Virus record (IMG/VR): IMGVR_UViG_3300042691_036534
Coordinates: 1-23,245 of that record
Origin: a virus
Strand: one strand, 5' to 3'
Length of the DNA stretch: 23,245 nucleotides
In this document: one piece after another, positions 12,749 through 18,326 of the stretch
How positions within the stretch are numbered: the stretch's first letter is position 1
Layout of the letters: each line of letters starts with the position of its first letter
Notes under the pieces: generated by a model
What the model was told of the DNA's origin: nothing
Database searches by the model: none
What the model saw: the letters and a program-made list of their open reading frames with translations, nothing else
Program-made: the position numbers and the translations under genes

Positions 12749-13669
12749 TTAAGCAACCTCCTGGGTTTTGCGTTCTTCCAACTTGCTGATCAGCGCATCA
12801 AACAGCACTTGGTGTTCAGGTACGATCATGTTTGAATTCAACTGGTCAATGGCAAACCAACGAGCACCTTGTACATCGTCAGCAGCACGAGCAGCGCCAT
12901 AACCGTAGTGACCTAGAAAAAATGTAGTAAAGATGCCGTCACCGCTGCCAGTGTAGCGCCAATCGTCAATTGCGGCACTTGTGACGTACTCCAGCTGAGC
13001 GATAGAAACGCCAGTTTCTTCCTGCACCTCACGCCGAGCAGCACGTTCGCCAGTCTCACCCAAGTCAATGTGACCACCAACGAAGCGCCAACGGTTTGCG
13101 CCGTCCTCATCCTTGTGGACCAACAGTAGTTCATTGCCGCGCATCACTGCCACATCCACTGTGGGATTCTTAATAGGGTAGCGGTTGGCCACCGCATAGC
13201 AGATGCCTGCACGGAAGTCTTCAGTGTCGCGCACTGTGTGAAACGCTTGCTGGCGAACCTGCGTGCCGCTTTCAGACACTGTGGCCTCTAAATCCACCAC
13301 AGGGAATTTACCGCTATAGCAATTGGAGAAACTATCGCGGCCGCCGTACAACACAACCCGTTCATGCGGGTGATAGGCGCGGACCAGCTGGTCCAGGCTC
13401 TTGCTCCAGTCTTCATTCCTGCGCTGGTCGTTGATGGGCAGCACTTCAATGCCCGGGTAGGCTTCCTGCAACATCTTTTGCCGCGTGGCAAAGTCCAGTG
13501 GATTCTTCTTAGTGGGGATCACTCGCGCCACGCCCAACAGAATCATCAGTTTGTTGTGACGACGTTGTACCGTTTCAATCAATTCTCGGTGACCAGGTGT
13601 CAAATGCGGAGTTTGAAAACGGGCAACAATTACGCCCAAATCACCGTCTGGTCCTTTGATGTTCATCAT
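12749..13669 (-). CDS. nadM: Bifunctional NMN adenylyltransferase / Nudix hydrolase
   Basis: A 306-residue two-domain enzyme. Residues 10-165: nucleotidyltransferase with GVIVARFQTPHLTPGH (the GxFxPxHxGH motif) and SESGTQVRQQAF (the ISGTxIR-like motif), making NAD from NMN and ATP. Residues 170-306: Nudix domain with the full box GGHIDLGETGERAARREVQE ending ETGV, usually hydrolysing ADP-ribose. The start is MMNIKG, with AGGAG about 5 nt upstream. It lies directly before nadV; the Nudix domain can remove ADP-ribose released by host NAD-cleaving defences. The fusion is known in phages and bacteria. Confidence 0.95.
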   Translation of the reverse strand: MMNIKGPDGDLGVIVARFQTPHLTPGHRELIETVQRRHNKLMILLGVARVIPTKKNPLDFATRQKMLQEAYPGIEVLPINDQRRNEDWSKSLDQLVRAYHPHERVVLYGGRDSFSNCYSGKFPVVDLEATVSESGTQVRQQAFHTVRDTEDFRAGICYAVANRYPIKNPTVDVAVMRGNELLLVHKDEDGANRWRFVGGHIDLGETGERAARREVQEETGVSIAQLEYVTSAAIDDWRYTGSGDGIFTTFFLGHYGYGAARAADDVQGARWFAIDQLNSNMIVPEHQVLFDALISKLEERKTQEVA

Positions 13670-13676
13670 GTCTCCT

Positions 13677-13844
13677 TTATGTCAGCTGATTGAAAAACTT
13701 AATTGCATCTTCATACGAAGTATCCCACAGAGCACGAACAGTTTTCTTTGTAGTTTGGTTCCAGATTTCGTATTGATAATTTCCGGTTTGGAACAGAACG
13801 AGCTTTTGGTTGTTTTTGTTCTGGGATTTAATGAAGTTTGTCAT
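13677..13844 (-). CDS. Hypothetical protein (55 aa)
   Basis: Start chosen at ATG 13844 because the promoter at 13860-13888 begins inside a longer frame; the -10 to ATG distance is 15 nt. The protein (MTNFIKSQNKNNQKLVLFQT, then YQYEIWNQTTKKTVRALWDT) looks like a small beta-hairpin domain with a helical end. It is the first gene of the nadM-nadV transcript, its stop about 7 nt before the nadM start region. No family recognised. Confidence 0.65.
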   Translation of the reverse strand: MTNFIKSQNKNNQKLVLFQTGNYQYEIWNQTTKKTVRALWDTSYEDAIKFFNQLT

Positions 13845-13859
13845 GTTTGCTACTCTTTT

Positions 13860-13888
13860 AGTATAGCAAATGATATGGTGCTCGTCAA
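13860..13888 (-). promoter_or_regulatory. Sigma70-type promoter of the NAD operon
   Basis: -35 TTGACG (13883-13888), 17-bp spacer, -10 TATACT (13860-13865), AAAAGAGTAGCA tail. Confidence 0.85.
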
Positions 13889-13933
13889 GCACCGTGAAGA
13901 TTTTGTTGTCCTGCGCCTCGTACGAATAGAGGA

Positions 13934-13995
13934 GTTGCATCGAGGGATTCGAACCCTCCCAGCACCGTCGTGCCCGGCCCTAGCCCGCAGGACAA
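13934..13995 (-). tRNA. tRNA-like remnant without anticodon loop
   Basis: A perfect T arm (GAGGG/CCCTC, loop TTCGAAT) and a CGATGCA acceptor-like end are present. In place of a normal anticodon arm is GGCAC-GACG-GTGCT, a tight hairpin with a 3-4-nt loop. No full acceptor stem pairs. Likely a decayed or minimal tRNA-like element. Confidence 0.35.
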
Positions 13996-13998
13996 ACC

Positions 13999-14229
13999 TT
14001 ATAAATCGTTCCTGCCGCAAATGGTACATTCACTGAATGAGAACTTGTCTGCCCAAGTGCCTGTGCCATCTGGAGTCTTGCAATCACAAACACTGCTAAT
14101 TTCTTTGAAGTTTTTGCTCAGACTGTTATCGATAGCCCAAATCTCGTCTGATAAACGAGTGCGTTCAATTTTGAGAATTTCTTTGTAATTTAGTAGATCT
14201 TGTACGTGGTCCCACTGTTCCTGTGTCAT
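13999..14229 (-). CDS. CDC-PDGT zinc-ribbon paralog, copy 3
   Basis: A 76-residue protein with the same C-terminal signature as the tandem pair at 2074-2522: CDCKTPDGTGTWA followed by CTICGRND. The N-terminal half is a charged helix (EQWDHVQDLLNYKEILKIER), different from the MTVFDLIIV start of the others. Four cysteines suit one zinc. It lies alone between a structured spacer and the tRNA-like remnant. Dispersed copies suggest a mobile or duplicated gene family in this phage. Confidence 0.7.
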   Translation of the reverse strand: MTQEQWDHVQDLLNYKEILKIERTRLSDEIWAIDNSLSKNFKEISSVCDCKTPDGTGTWADKFSFSECTICGRNDL

Positions 14230-14239
14230 AAACTTGATA

Positions 14240-14460
14240 GGCCTTCAAACTGGGGTTTCACTGGGGTCCCTGTATACGTTGGGCGTGCCACTTTTGTTCC
14301 GTCGACTGACAGCGCACTTTTCACGCCCGTCCGTACGTCTATCCTGTTTGAAAAATTGCTTTCATCCTTTCTGTTAGTATCCACAGGCCAAGTCCCGCTG
14401 AACGGCTTGGCATTCTGGTCCCTCCTTACTCCCCAAACTGGGAGAGGCAGGCGATGAAAT
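14240..14460 (-). ncRNA. Candidate structured RNA between tRNA-Phe and 14229
   Basis: About 220 nt with no convincing gene. Minus-strand helices: GCCAAG-CCG/CGG-GA-CTTGGC (14406-14411 with 14387-14392) and GGGCGTG/CACGCCC (14322-14328 with 14281-14287). One minus frame is open throughout but lacks a good start codon. A plus-strand frame is also open, as happens in stop-poor structured RNA. Confidence 0.4.
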
Positions 14461-14463
14461 TGT

Positions 14464-14543
14464 TGGTGGCTCCGTTCGGACTCGAACCGAAATCTTACGC
14501 TCTTCAGGCGTATGCTGCAATGCCATTCCAGCTACACAGAGCC
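14464..14543 (-). tRNA. tRNA-Phe(GAA)
   Basis: Acceptor GGCTCTG/CGGAGCC, A73, encoded CCA; anticodon stem TACGC/GCGTA, loop CTGAAGA; enlarged D loop. Confidence 0.92.
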
Positions 14544-14552
14544 ATTAAAACT

Positions 14553-14638
14553 TGGAGCGAGCGGCAGGACTTGAACCTGCATATCTTACGATTTTAACGG
14601 CTTTGCAGACCGCTGCGTAACCATTCCGCCACGCTCGC
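14553..14638 (-). tRNA. tRNA-Cys(GCA) with long variable arm
   Basis: Acceptor GCGAGCG/CGCTCGC, T73, encoded CCA; anticodon stem GCGGT/GCCGT, loop CTGCAAA; T arm GCAGG/CCTGC. The 16-nt variable region forms ATC-GTAA-GAT, and the D arm is of the Leu/Ser type. U73 and GCA are the Cys identity set, so Cys charging is likely despite the class-II shape. Confidence 0.85.
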
Positions 14639-14645
14639 TTAAAAC

Positions 14646-14846
14646 TTACTTTACTTCAACCAGCTGATCCAGCTCAACGTATCCATCAACAGCAACATCG
14701 CCATCAATGCATCGGAGCCAAACATGATCAGTTGCTTCCGGTTCAGGATGCACATGATCAACTACAAACTGATGACCTTTGTACGCATCAAAATAGGGAG
14801 CGTAGGGCTGTGTAAAAACTTTGGGATGAAACTGGTAGATTTTCAT
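14646..14846 (-). CDS. Hypothetical protein (66 aa)
   Basis: Start chosen at MKIYQFHPKVF (14846) because AGGAG lies 5 nt upstream; the longer frame would add 15 basic residues. The pattern is beta-rich (HQFVVDHVHPEPEATDHVWL, then VDGYVELDQLVEVK), suggesting a small OB or SH3-like fold. Its stop is 7 nt upstream of tRNA-Cys. No family recognised. Confidence 0.65.
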   Translation of the reverse strand: MKIYQFHPKVFTQPYAPYFDAYKGHQFVVDHVHPEPEATDHVWLRCIDGDVAVDGYVELDQLVEVK

Positions 14847-15002
14847 TTCTCTCCTGATCTTGTTCCCACATCTACGGATGGCAATAGCCATTGTAAAGGG
14901 TTGTTCACAAGTTTACAATCTAACTGCAACCAACGTCGAAACGGTTTTCCATTAAACGTGTTTCAGTTTAACAGTCCACTCTGTGGGAAGTTGTTTAAAG
15001 TA

Positions 15003-15146
15003 TTACTTCAAAATCAACGACAATGCCCAAATCCCCATCACAAAGAACAGGAACTTGATTGCAAAATTGTACCATTCACGCCTGGTCCAAACGAAGGACA
15101 ACAGGAAGAACAACATCATACTAACGAATTCAAAATTTGTGTGCAT
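15003..15146 (-). CDS. Two-span membrane peptide (47 aa)
   Basis: ATG 15146 to TAA 15003. Two hydrophobic stretches (FVSMMLFFLLSFVW and FAIKFLFFVMGIWALSLIL) flank a charged turn (TRREWYN). First frame after the promoter at 15193-15221. The Shine-Dalgarno is weak. No family recognised; it is one of several micro-membrane proteins behind the same promoter type. Confidence 0.55.
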   Translation of the reverse strand: MHTNFEFVSMMLFFLLSFVWTRREWYNFAIKFLFFVMGIWALSLILK

Positions 15147-15192
15147 TGTGTGTCTTTAACCTTTTTTTGTTTTTTACTTCTGCTACTCTTTT

Positions 15193-15221
15193 ATTATAGC
15201 AAACGCTGTTGAGGTTGTCAA
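15193..15221 (-). promoter_or_regulatory. Sigma70-type promoter
   Basis: -35 TTGACA (15216-15221), 17-bp spacer, -10 TATAAT (15193-15198), AAAAGAGTAGCAG tail. Both hexamers match consensus. Confidence 0.88.
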
Positions 15222-15226
15222 CCTGG

Positions 15227-15325
15227 CTATTCGCCTTCAAAAAAATGTTGGAGGGTCCTAACCATTAAAGCAACAACTGCAATGAATAGGAAAAATTTTC
15301 CAAGTTCGATTAACTCATTAAGCAT
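15227..15325 (-). CDS. Membrane peptide (32 aa)
   Basis: ATG 15325 with AAGGAG six nt upstream, TAG at 15227. One membrane segment (GKFFLFIAVVALMV) between an acidic N-terminus (MLNELIEL) and a short RTLQHFFEGE tail. It fills the gap between two promoters (15355-15383 and 15193-15221) and so is probably its own short transcript. No family recognised. Confidence 0.6.
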   Translation of the reverse strand: MLNELIELGKFFLFIAVVALMVRTLQHFFEGE

Positions 15326-15345
15326 GTTGTCTCCTTGCTTTCTGC

Positions 15346-15400
15346 TACTCTTTTAGTATAGCAAACGGCACAATCTCAGTCAACCATTTGCAAAACTTTA
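15346..15400 (-). repeat. 55-bp direct repeat, copy 1
   Basis: Identical to 15733-15787; contains a complete promoter. See the promoter entries. Confidence 0.9.
15355..15383 (-). promoter_or_regulatory. Sigma70-type promoter
   Basis: -35 TTGACT (15378-15383), 17-bp spacer, -10 TATACT (15355-15360), AAAAGAGTAGCAG tail. It drives the 32-aa peptide. Confidence 0.88.
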
Positions 15401-15420
15401 ACTGCTTTGTTTTCAACAAC

Positions 15421-15720
15421 TTAGTCGTTTTCAGCCAGCTGCTGGAAACGGTTTTCAATGGCGCGGTCCTTGCGCTTGAGGTAACGACGGACGGCAGCCT
15501 TGTGTTTGGGGCGGCAGTAGCCGCGGTCGTTGTGAACAATCTTGCCCTCATTGAGGTTGACGCCCGGACGGCCATCAGCGTAAGAAACAATGTGGTCCTT
15601 GTAGCGAGGGCAAGCACCTTCGCCGCGAGGAATACGGCCAACGCGGCTGCGACGACCCTGTTCTTTAATGTCGCCCACATCAGGAAATTCATAAAACTTG
15701 ATGTTGTTGTAAGCTTGCAT
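15421..15720 (-). CDS. Basic hypothetical protein (99 aa)
   Basis: ATG 15720 preceded by AAAGGA about 7 nt upstream. A tyrosine-rich start (MQAYNNIKFYEFPDV), a glycine/arginine middle (RRSRVGRIPRGEG) and a basic helix end (CRPKHKAAVRRYLKRKDRA). The composition suits nucleic-acid binding, but no known fold is evident. The gene is bracketed by the two copies of the 55-bp promoter repeat. Confidence 0.65.
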   Translation of the reverse strand: MQAYNNIKFYEFPDVGDIKEQGRRSRVGRIPRGEGACPRYKDHIVSYADGRPGVNLNEGKIVHNDRGYCRPKHKAAVRRYLKRKDRAIENRFQQLAEND

Positions 15721-15732
15721 CGTGTTTTCCTT

Positions 15733-15787
15733 TACTCTTTTAGTATAGCAAACGGCACAATCTCAGTCAACCATTTGCAAAACTTTA
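15733..15787 (-). repeat. 55-bp direct repeat, copy 2
   Basis: Identical to 15346-15400. Its upstream end holds the stop codon of the ParB-like gene. Confidence 0.9.
15742..15770 (-). promoter_or_regulatory. Sigma70-type promoter
   Basis: -35 TTGACT (15765-15770), 17-bp spacer, -10 TATACT (15742-15747). It drives the basic protein at 15421-15720. Confidence 0.88.
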
Positions 15788-16117
15788 TTTGGAAACGTCA
15801 ACCAACAGTGCTTGACATTTTGCACCAAGCACTTGACAAACGGCCTGTCTGGTGTTACCAGCCATAATCCACATGCCCCGTTTTCCTTTGAGGATTATGG
15901 GCATGGGCAGCGTTGCGCCTGTTTGCAAACCCTGCACAATGCGTTGAACGTCTCTGGGACGTTGATAGCTGCTGACCATATCCTCAATGTCTTCAATGGT
16001 GTCGTGTTCAGTCATGTTCTGCACTGCACCAATGGTGTGTGGATCCACCGTGCGAGCCGTGTCCAATGCTTGGCGGAACTGTTCAACATCAGTAAAAATG
16101 GGCCATCTAAAACCCAT
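15785..16117 (-). CDS. ParB-like nuclease-domain protein
   Basis: A 110-residue protein. The C-terminal half, GATLPMPIILKGKRGMWIMA then GNTRQAVCQVLG, matches the ParB/sulfiredoxin-like motif (PI-x-wimaGNTR). The N-terminal part is a helical region (ERDTIEDI-like acidic helix and YQRPRDVQRIVQGL). In T4-like phages such small ParB-domain proteins are common and uncharacterised; CTP or nucleic-acid binding is possible. The start overlaps the preceding gene by 11 nt, so both come from the late box at 16271. Confidence 0.7.
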   Translation of the reverse strand: MGFRWPIFTDVEQFRQALDTARTVDPHTIGAVQNMTEHDTIEDIEDMVSSYQRPRDVQRIVQGLQTGATLPMPIILKGKRGMWIMAGNTRQAVCQVLGAKCQALLVDVSK

Positions 16118-16265
16118 TTGTTTGGCTTTGCAGCTTGCGTTTCAGCTCTTGTGCATTTTGCTTTTCGCCTGCTGTGGTTGCTGGATCAGCAATCATAGCA
16201 TCCAGTCCGTCTATTTTACGAAATAGATCAACGGCTGTGACTTCTAGTAGTGCAGATATTTTCAT
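16107..16265 (-). CDS. Small helical protein (52 aa) behind late promoter
   Basis: Start chosen at MKISALLEVTAVDLFRKID (16265) because CATAAATA lies exactly 5 nt upstream. The remainder (AGEKQNAQELKRKLQSQ) is a charged helix. The N-terminus resembles the capsid-targeting style of the plus-strand virion genes. It overlaps the ParB-like gene and probably couples to it. The product could be a packaged protein or a partner of the ParB-like protein; function unknown. Confidence 0.6.
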   Translation of the reverse strand: MKISALLEVTAVDLFRKIDGLDAMIADPATTAGEKQNAQELKRKLQSQTNGF

Positions 16266-16270
16266 GCAGT

Positions 16271-16278
16271 TATTTATG
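16271..16278 (-). promoter_or_regulatory. Late promoter box
   Basis: CATAAATA, 5 nt (ACTGC), ATG at 16265. It overlaps the 3' end of the expanded tRNA-like element. Confidence 0.6.
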
Positions 16279-16418
16279 CTAACCGCAGGATTCGATACCT
16301 GCTCCAGTTTGCGCTCGGCCCCGCACAAACCAGCCTATGGCTATGTCTCACATCCTCTAGCCTTCGACTTTGTGAGAGTAGTTCCAACTCTAAGTGTGTC
16401 CTTCCACACCGGGTTAGC
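16277..16418 (-). tRNA. Hyper-expanded tRNA-like element (142 nt)
   Basis: Acceptor GCTAACC/GGTTAGC pairs perfectly; D-like arm GTGT/ACAC; 5-bp, 7-nt-loop arm AGAGT-TGGAACT-ACTCT (GAA at 34-36 but G33); T arm GCAGG/CCTGC with an 8-nt loop. Between anticodon and T arms are about 70 nt with helices CTCACA/TGTGAG and GTTTGTGC/GCGCAAAC. No encoded CCA. Either a tRNA with a huge variable domain, a tmRNA-like fold, or a decayed tRNA. Confidence 0.5.
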
Positions 16419-16429
16419 AAATTCAATAA

Positions 16430-16507
16430 TGGTCGGGATGACCGGATTTGAACCGATGACCTTCTGTCCCCCAGACAGACGCTCTAGCCAAGCTGAGCCA
16501 CATCCCG
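16430..16507 (-). tRNA. tRNA-Pro(GGG)
   Basis: Acceptor CGGGATG/CATCCCG, A73, encoded CCA; anticodon stem TCTGT/ACAGA, loop CTGGGGG. Confidence 0.93.
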
Positions 16508-16516
16508 TAAAATTTT

Positions 16517-16609
16517 TGGCACCGGTGGAGAGATTCGAACTCTCTAAGTTACTTGTTATTCACACTGGTTTTGGAGACCAGCCCAACCCTCCAGCGTTGG
16601 CGCACCGAT
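16517..16609 (-). tRNA. tRNA-Trp(CCA) with long variable region
   Basis: Acceptor ATCGGTG/CACCGGT, G73, encoded CCA; D stem CCAA/TTGG; anticodon stem CTGGT/ACCAG, loop CTCCAAA; variable region about 20 nt instead of 5; T arm GAGAG/CTCTC. G73 fits Trp identity. Confidence 0.85.
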
Positions 16610-16616
16610 AAAAACT

Positions 16617-16692
16617 TGGCAGCCGGACTAGGATTTGAACCTAGAACATTCTGAGTCAGAGTCAGATGATCTACCAATTGATCTATCCGGCT
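16617..16692 (-). tRNA. tRNA-Gln(CTG)
   Basis: Acceptor AGCCGGA/TCCGGCT, G73, encoded CCA; anticodon stem TCTGA/TCAGA, loop CTCTGAC. Confidence 0.93.
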
Positions 16693-16704
16693 GTAATGAA
16701 CTAT

Positions 16705-17367
16705 TTACTTAAAACTTATTTTTCTGCCTTCGAACCAACCAACAGGCAAAGGGTCACTCTTTTTTATCTTCATACTTCTTTTTTCTTCTAACGAAAAAAC
16801 CCATCTAGTGTTATATTGGCTGTTGCCAGAGCCTTTTTGGTGTACTGATGAATTCTTCCCTATTGCGGTTTTTGTTTCTTCAGTATGGTTCTTGCCTTTA
16901 AAATAACCCTCATGACCTTTCAATGATTTTGAAATTTTTTCATTAATGCTTTTAGCATAATTAGGGTCATTCTGTCTTCGTATAGTCTGAGTTTGCCTAC
17001 CTCTTATAAAATTGTCCTTAACATTTGGTGTTGATCCGTTATTTCCGTAAATATTTTTACCAGTAGTGTTTACAAAGTCCCAGCCACCTTGACCACCTTG
17101 ACCACCTTGTTTTAGGTTGTAAGTATTTTGATCAGCAACAAATTGCTCATTAACAATTTCACGTTCTTTAGCTGACATGTCTGTTGCATTGTCAAAAATA
17201 TATAGTATTTCTTTTTCGAAGTTCTCTATACCATACTTGTTTTGAGAATAAGTTAAATGTTTTCCAGAACCCATGTAACCATCATTGATGTCTTTTGTTT
17301 TATGACATCCAATGTAGACTTTATTGTTAATTTTGTTTGTAACTTTGTAAACGGTATAATACATCAT
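16705..17367 (-). CDS. GIY-YIG homing endonuclease
   Basis: A 220-residue protein. The GIY-YIG domain is at the N-terminus: YTVYKVTNKINNKVYIGCHK (Y-x-Y and YIG), YMGSGKHLTYSQNKYG, FEKEILYIF with the catalytic Glu, and VADQNTYNLKQGGQGG. A NUMOD3-like DNA-binding helix follows (GKNHTEETKTAIGKNSS). This is the SegA/I-TevI type, which cuts DNA to spread its own gene. Its AT-rich DNA differs from the tRNA neighbours. TATAAATA (17373-17380) lies 5 nt before the ATG, giving a leaderless late mRNA. It splits tRNA-Gln from tRNA-Asn. Confidence 0.92.
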   Translation of the reverse strand: MMYYTVYKVTNKINNKVYIGCHKTKDINDGYMGSGKHLTYSQNKYGIENFEKEILYIFDNATDMSAKEREIVNEQFVADQNTYNLKQGGQGGQGGWDFVNTTGKNIYGNNGSTPNVKDNFIRGRQTQTIRRQNDPNYAKSINEKISKSLKGHEGYFKGKNHTEETKTAIGKNSSVHQKGSGNSQYNTRWVFSLEEKRSMKIKKSDPLPVGWFEGRKISFK

Positions 17368-17372
17368 ACTTG

Positions 17373-17380
17373 TATTTATA
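17373..17380 (-). promoter_or_regulatory. T4-type late promoter box
   Basis: TATAAATA, 5 nt (CAAGT), ATG at 17367. Confidence 0.7.
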
Positions 17381-17397
17381 CCGGTTCGAGACTTTAA

Positions 17398-17430
17398 AAT
17401 TTTAATTGGGGTATAATTTCTTATACCCCA
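17398..17430 (-). terminator. Probable terminator after tRNA-Asn
   Basis: 10-bp perfect stem TGGGGTATAA-GAAA-TTATACCCCA followed by ATTAAAATTTT. The GAAA loop matches that of the strong terminator at 21507-21541. The U tract is weak. Confidence 0.55.
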
Positions 17431-17434
17431 GATG

Positions 17435-17522
17435 CTCCGGGGGTAGGACTCGAACCTACGATGGGAGATAAACTCCTCCTGATTAACAGTCAGGCGCCTG
17501 CTACCAACTCGGCGACCCCGGA
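17435..17522 (-). tRNA. tRNA-Asn(GTT) with long variable arm
   Basis: Acceptor TCCGGGG/CCCCGGA, G73, no full CCA (CAT follows). Anticodon stem CCTGA/TCAGG, loop CTGTTAA; variable arm of 18 nt with GGAG-TTTAT-CTCC; T arm GTAGG/CCTAC. The D arm (GCC/GGC) is of class-II type. G73 with GTT fits Asn identity. Confidence 0.85.
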
Positions 17523-17531
17523 ATGAAACTT

Positions 17532-17609
17532 TGGCGTCGATGACGGGGATCGAACCCGTGTATGACCTGAGTGAAAGTCAGGTGGCTTAACCAACTTGCC
17601 AACATCGAC
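17532..17609 (-). tRNA. tRNA-Glu(TTC)
   Basis: Acceptor GTCGATG/CATCGAC, G73, encoded CCA; anticodon stem CCTGA/TCAGG, loop CTTTCAC; T arm ACGGG/CCCGT. Confidence 0.93.
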
Positions 17610-17620
17610 GAAACTTTGAA

Positions 17621-17660
17621 AGCAGGAGTGTAGTGGCTTAACCAATTTGCCTACACCCAC
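17621..17660 (-). pseudogene. 5' fragment of a tRNA
   Basis: Contains the D arm of the adjacent tRNA-Glu in diverged form (GGCAAATTGGTTAAGCCA) with helix GTGTAG/CTACAC, then stops. No anticodon arm, T arm or CCA. Looks like a broken duplicate. Confidence 0.5.
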
Positions 17661-17678
17661 TTATAATTCTTTAAAACT

Positions 17679-17772
17679 TGATCCTGGGAGCGGACCTTGA
17701 ACCCGCATCAGTTAGCTTTGAACTAGCACCCAATTAGTGCCCTGGTTTTTGCCATTGTTAAACTACCCCAGA
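17679..17772 (-). tRNA. Anomalous tRNA with an inserted hairpin
   Basis: Acceptor TCTGGGG/TCCCAGG, A73 then TCA instead of CCA; D stem GTTT/AAAC; T arm GCGGG/TCCGC. Between D and T arms are two hairpins: GGCAC-TAATTGG-GTGCT and GCTAG-TTCAAAG-CTAAC. If the second is the anticodon arm, it reads CAA (Leu) and the first is an insertion of about 17 nt; if the first is, position 33 is A. Confidence 0.5.
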
Positions 17773-18053
17773 TATTGGATTCTCAAGTTCTGGAACTGTG
17801 ATTTCACCTTCACCGGCTCGTCTGGTGAAATTAGGAATAGTCACTGTAATCGATGATATTCATATTCCCTCAAATTGGCTCCGGGTCACCTTCTCCCGAA
17901 ATCCCAGGTTACTTGCGCCCACAAATGGTATTTGTGCCTGGCCCGCTGTTTGTAAGGTATTGAGCCCCCAACTCACTATTCGCTAACAGGACTTTTGTAC
18001 AGCATCCTGATGGTACTCAATTTTATCTGTGATCGACCTGCTATGATCAATAA
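17773..18053 (-). other. Gene-free stretch with hairpins
   Basis: No gene longer than ten codons with a start and Shine-Dalgarno. Minus-strand hairpins: CACAAAT-ACC-ATTTGTG (17920-17936) and TTTCACC/GGTGAAA (17802-17830). Possibly another structured RNA between tRNA-Tyr and the anomalous tRNA; no boxA or promoter seen. Confidence 0.4.
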
Positions 18054-18142
18054 TGGTGGAGCAGGAGTGATTCGAACACTCATACCCGCAAGGGGCGCCC
18101 GGGTTACAGCCGGGTACAGACACCAGTCTCTGCAACTGCTCC
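18054..18142 (-). tRNA. tRNA-Tyr(GTA)
   Basis: Acceptor GGAGCAG/CTGCTCC, A73, encoded CCA; anticodon stem CCCGG/CCGGG, loop CTGTAAC; normal class-II variable arm. Confidence 0.94.
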
Positions 18143-18160
18143 AAAAATGCTAAATTAAAA

Positions 18161-18238
18161 TGGTCGGGGCGGCAGGATTCGAACCTGCGACCTTCTGCTC
18201 CCAAAGCAGACGCGATAGCCGGGCTACGCTACGCCCCG
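18161..18238 (-). tRNA. tRNA-Pro(TGG)
   Basis: Acceptor CGGGGCG/CGCCCCG, A73, encoded CCA; anticodon stem TCTGC/GCAGA, loop TTTGGGA. Confidence 0.94.
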
Positions 18239-18247
18239 AAAAATTGT

Positions 18248-18326
18248 TGGTGGAGGTAAAGGGATTTGAACCCTTCTGATATCCGCATTGCAAGTGCGGT
18301 AAACACCCCAAGCATTTCCTACCCCC
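18248..18326 (-). tRNA. tRNA-Ala(TGC)
   Basis: Acceptor GGGGGTA/TACCTCC, A73, encoded CCA; anticodon stem CCGCA/TGCGG, loop CTTGCAA. D stem is A/T-only (AAAT/GTTT). Its 5' end overlaps the stop of the HNH gene by 8 nt. G3-U70, the Ala identity pair, is present. Confidence 0.9.

Noticed and set aside
14200-14457. Plus-strand 85-codon frame
   Set aside because: No Shine-Dalgarno or promoter, antisense to a structured minus-strand region ending at tRNA-Phe.
16277-16418. Group I intron in a tRNA
   Set aside because: The extra bases do not contain recognisable P3-P8 core elements and the anticodon-like arm is continuous.
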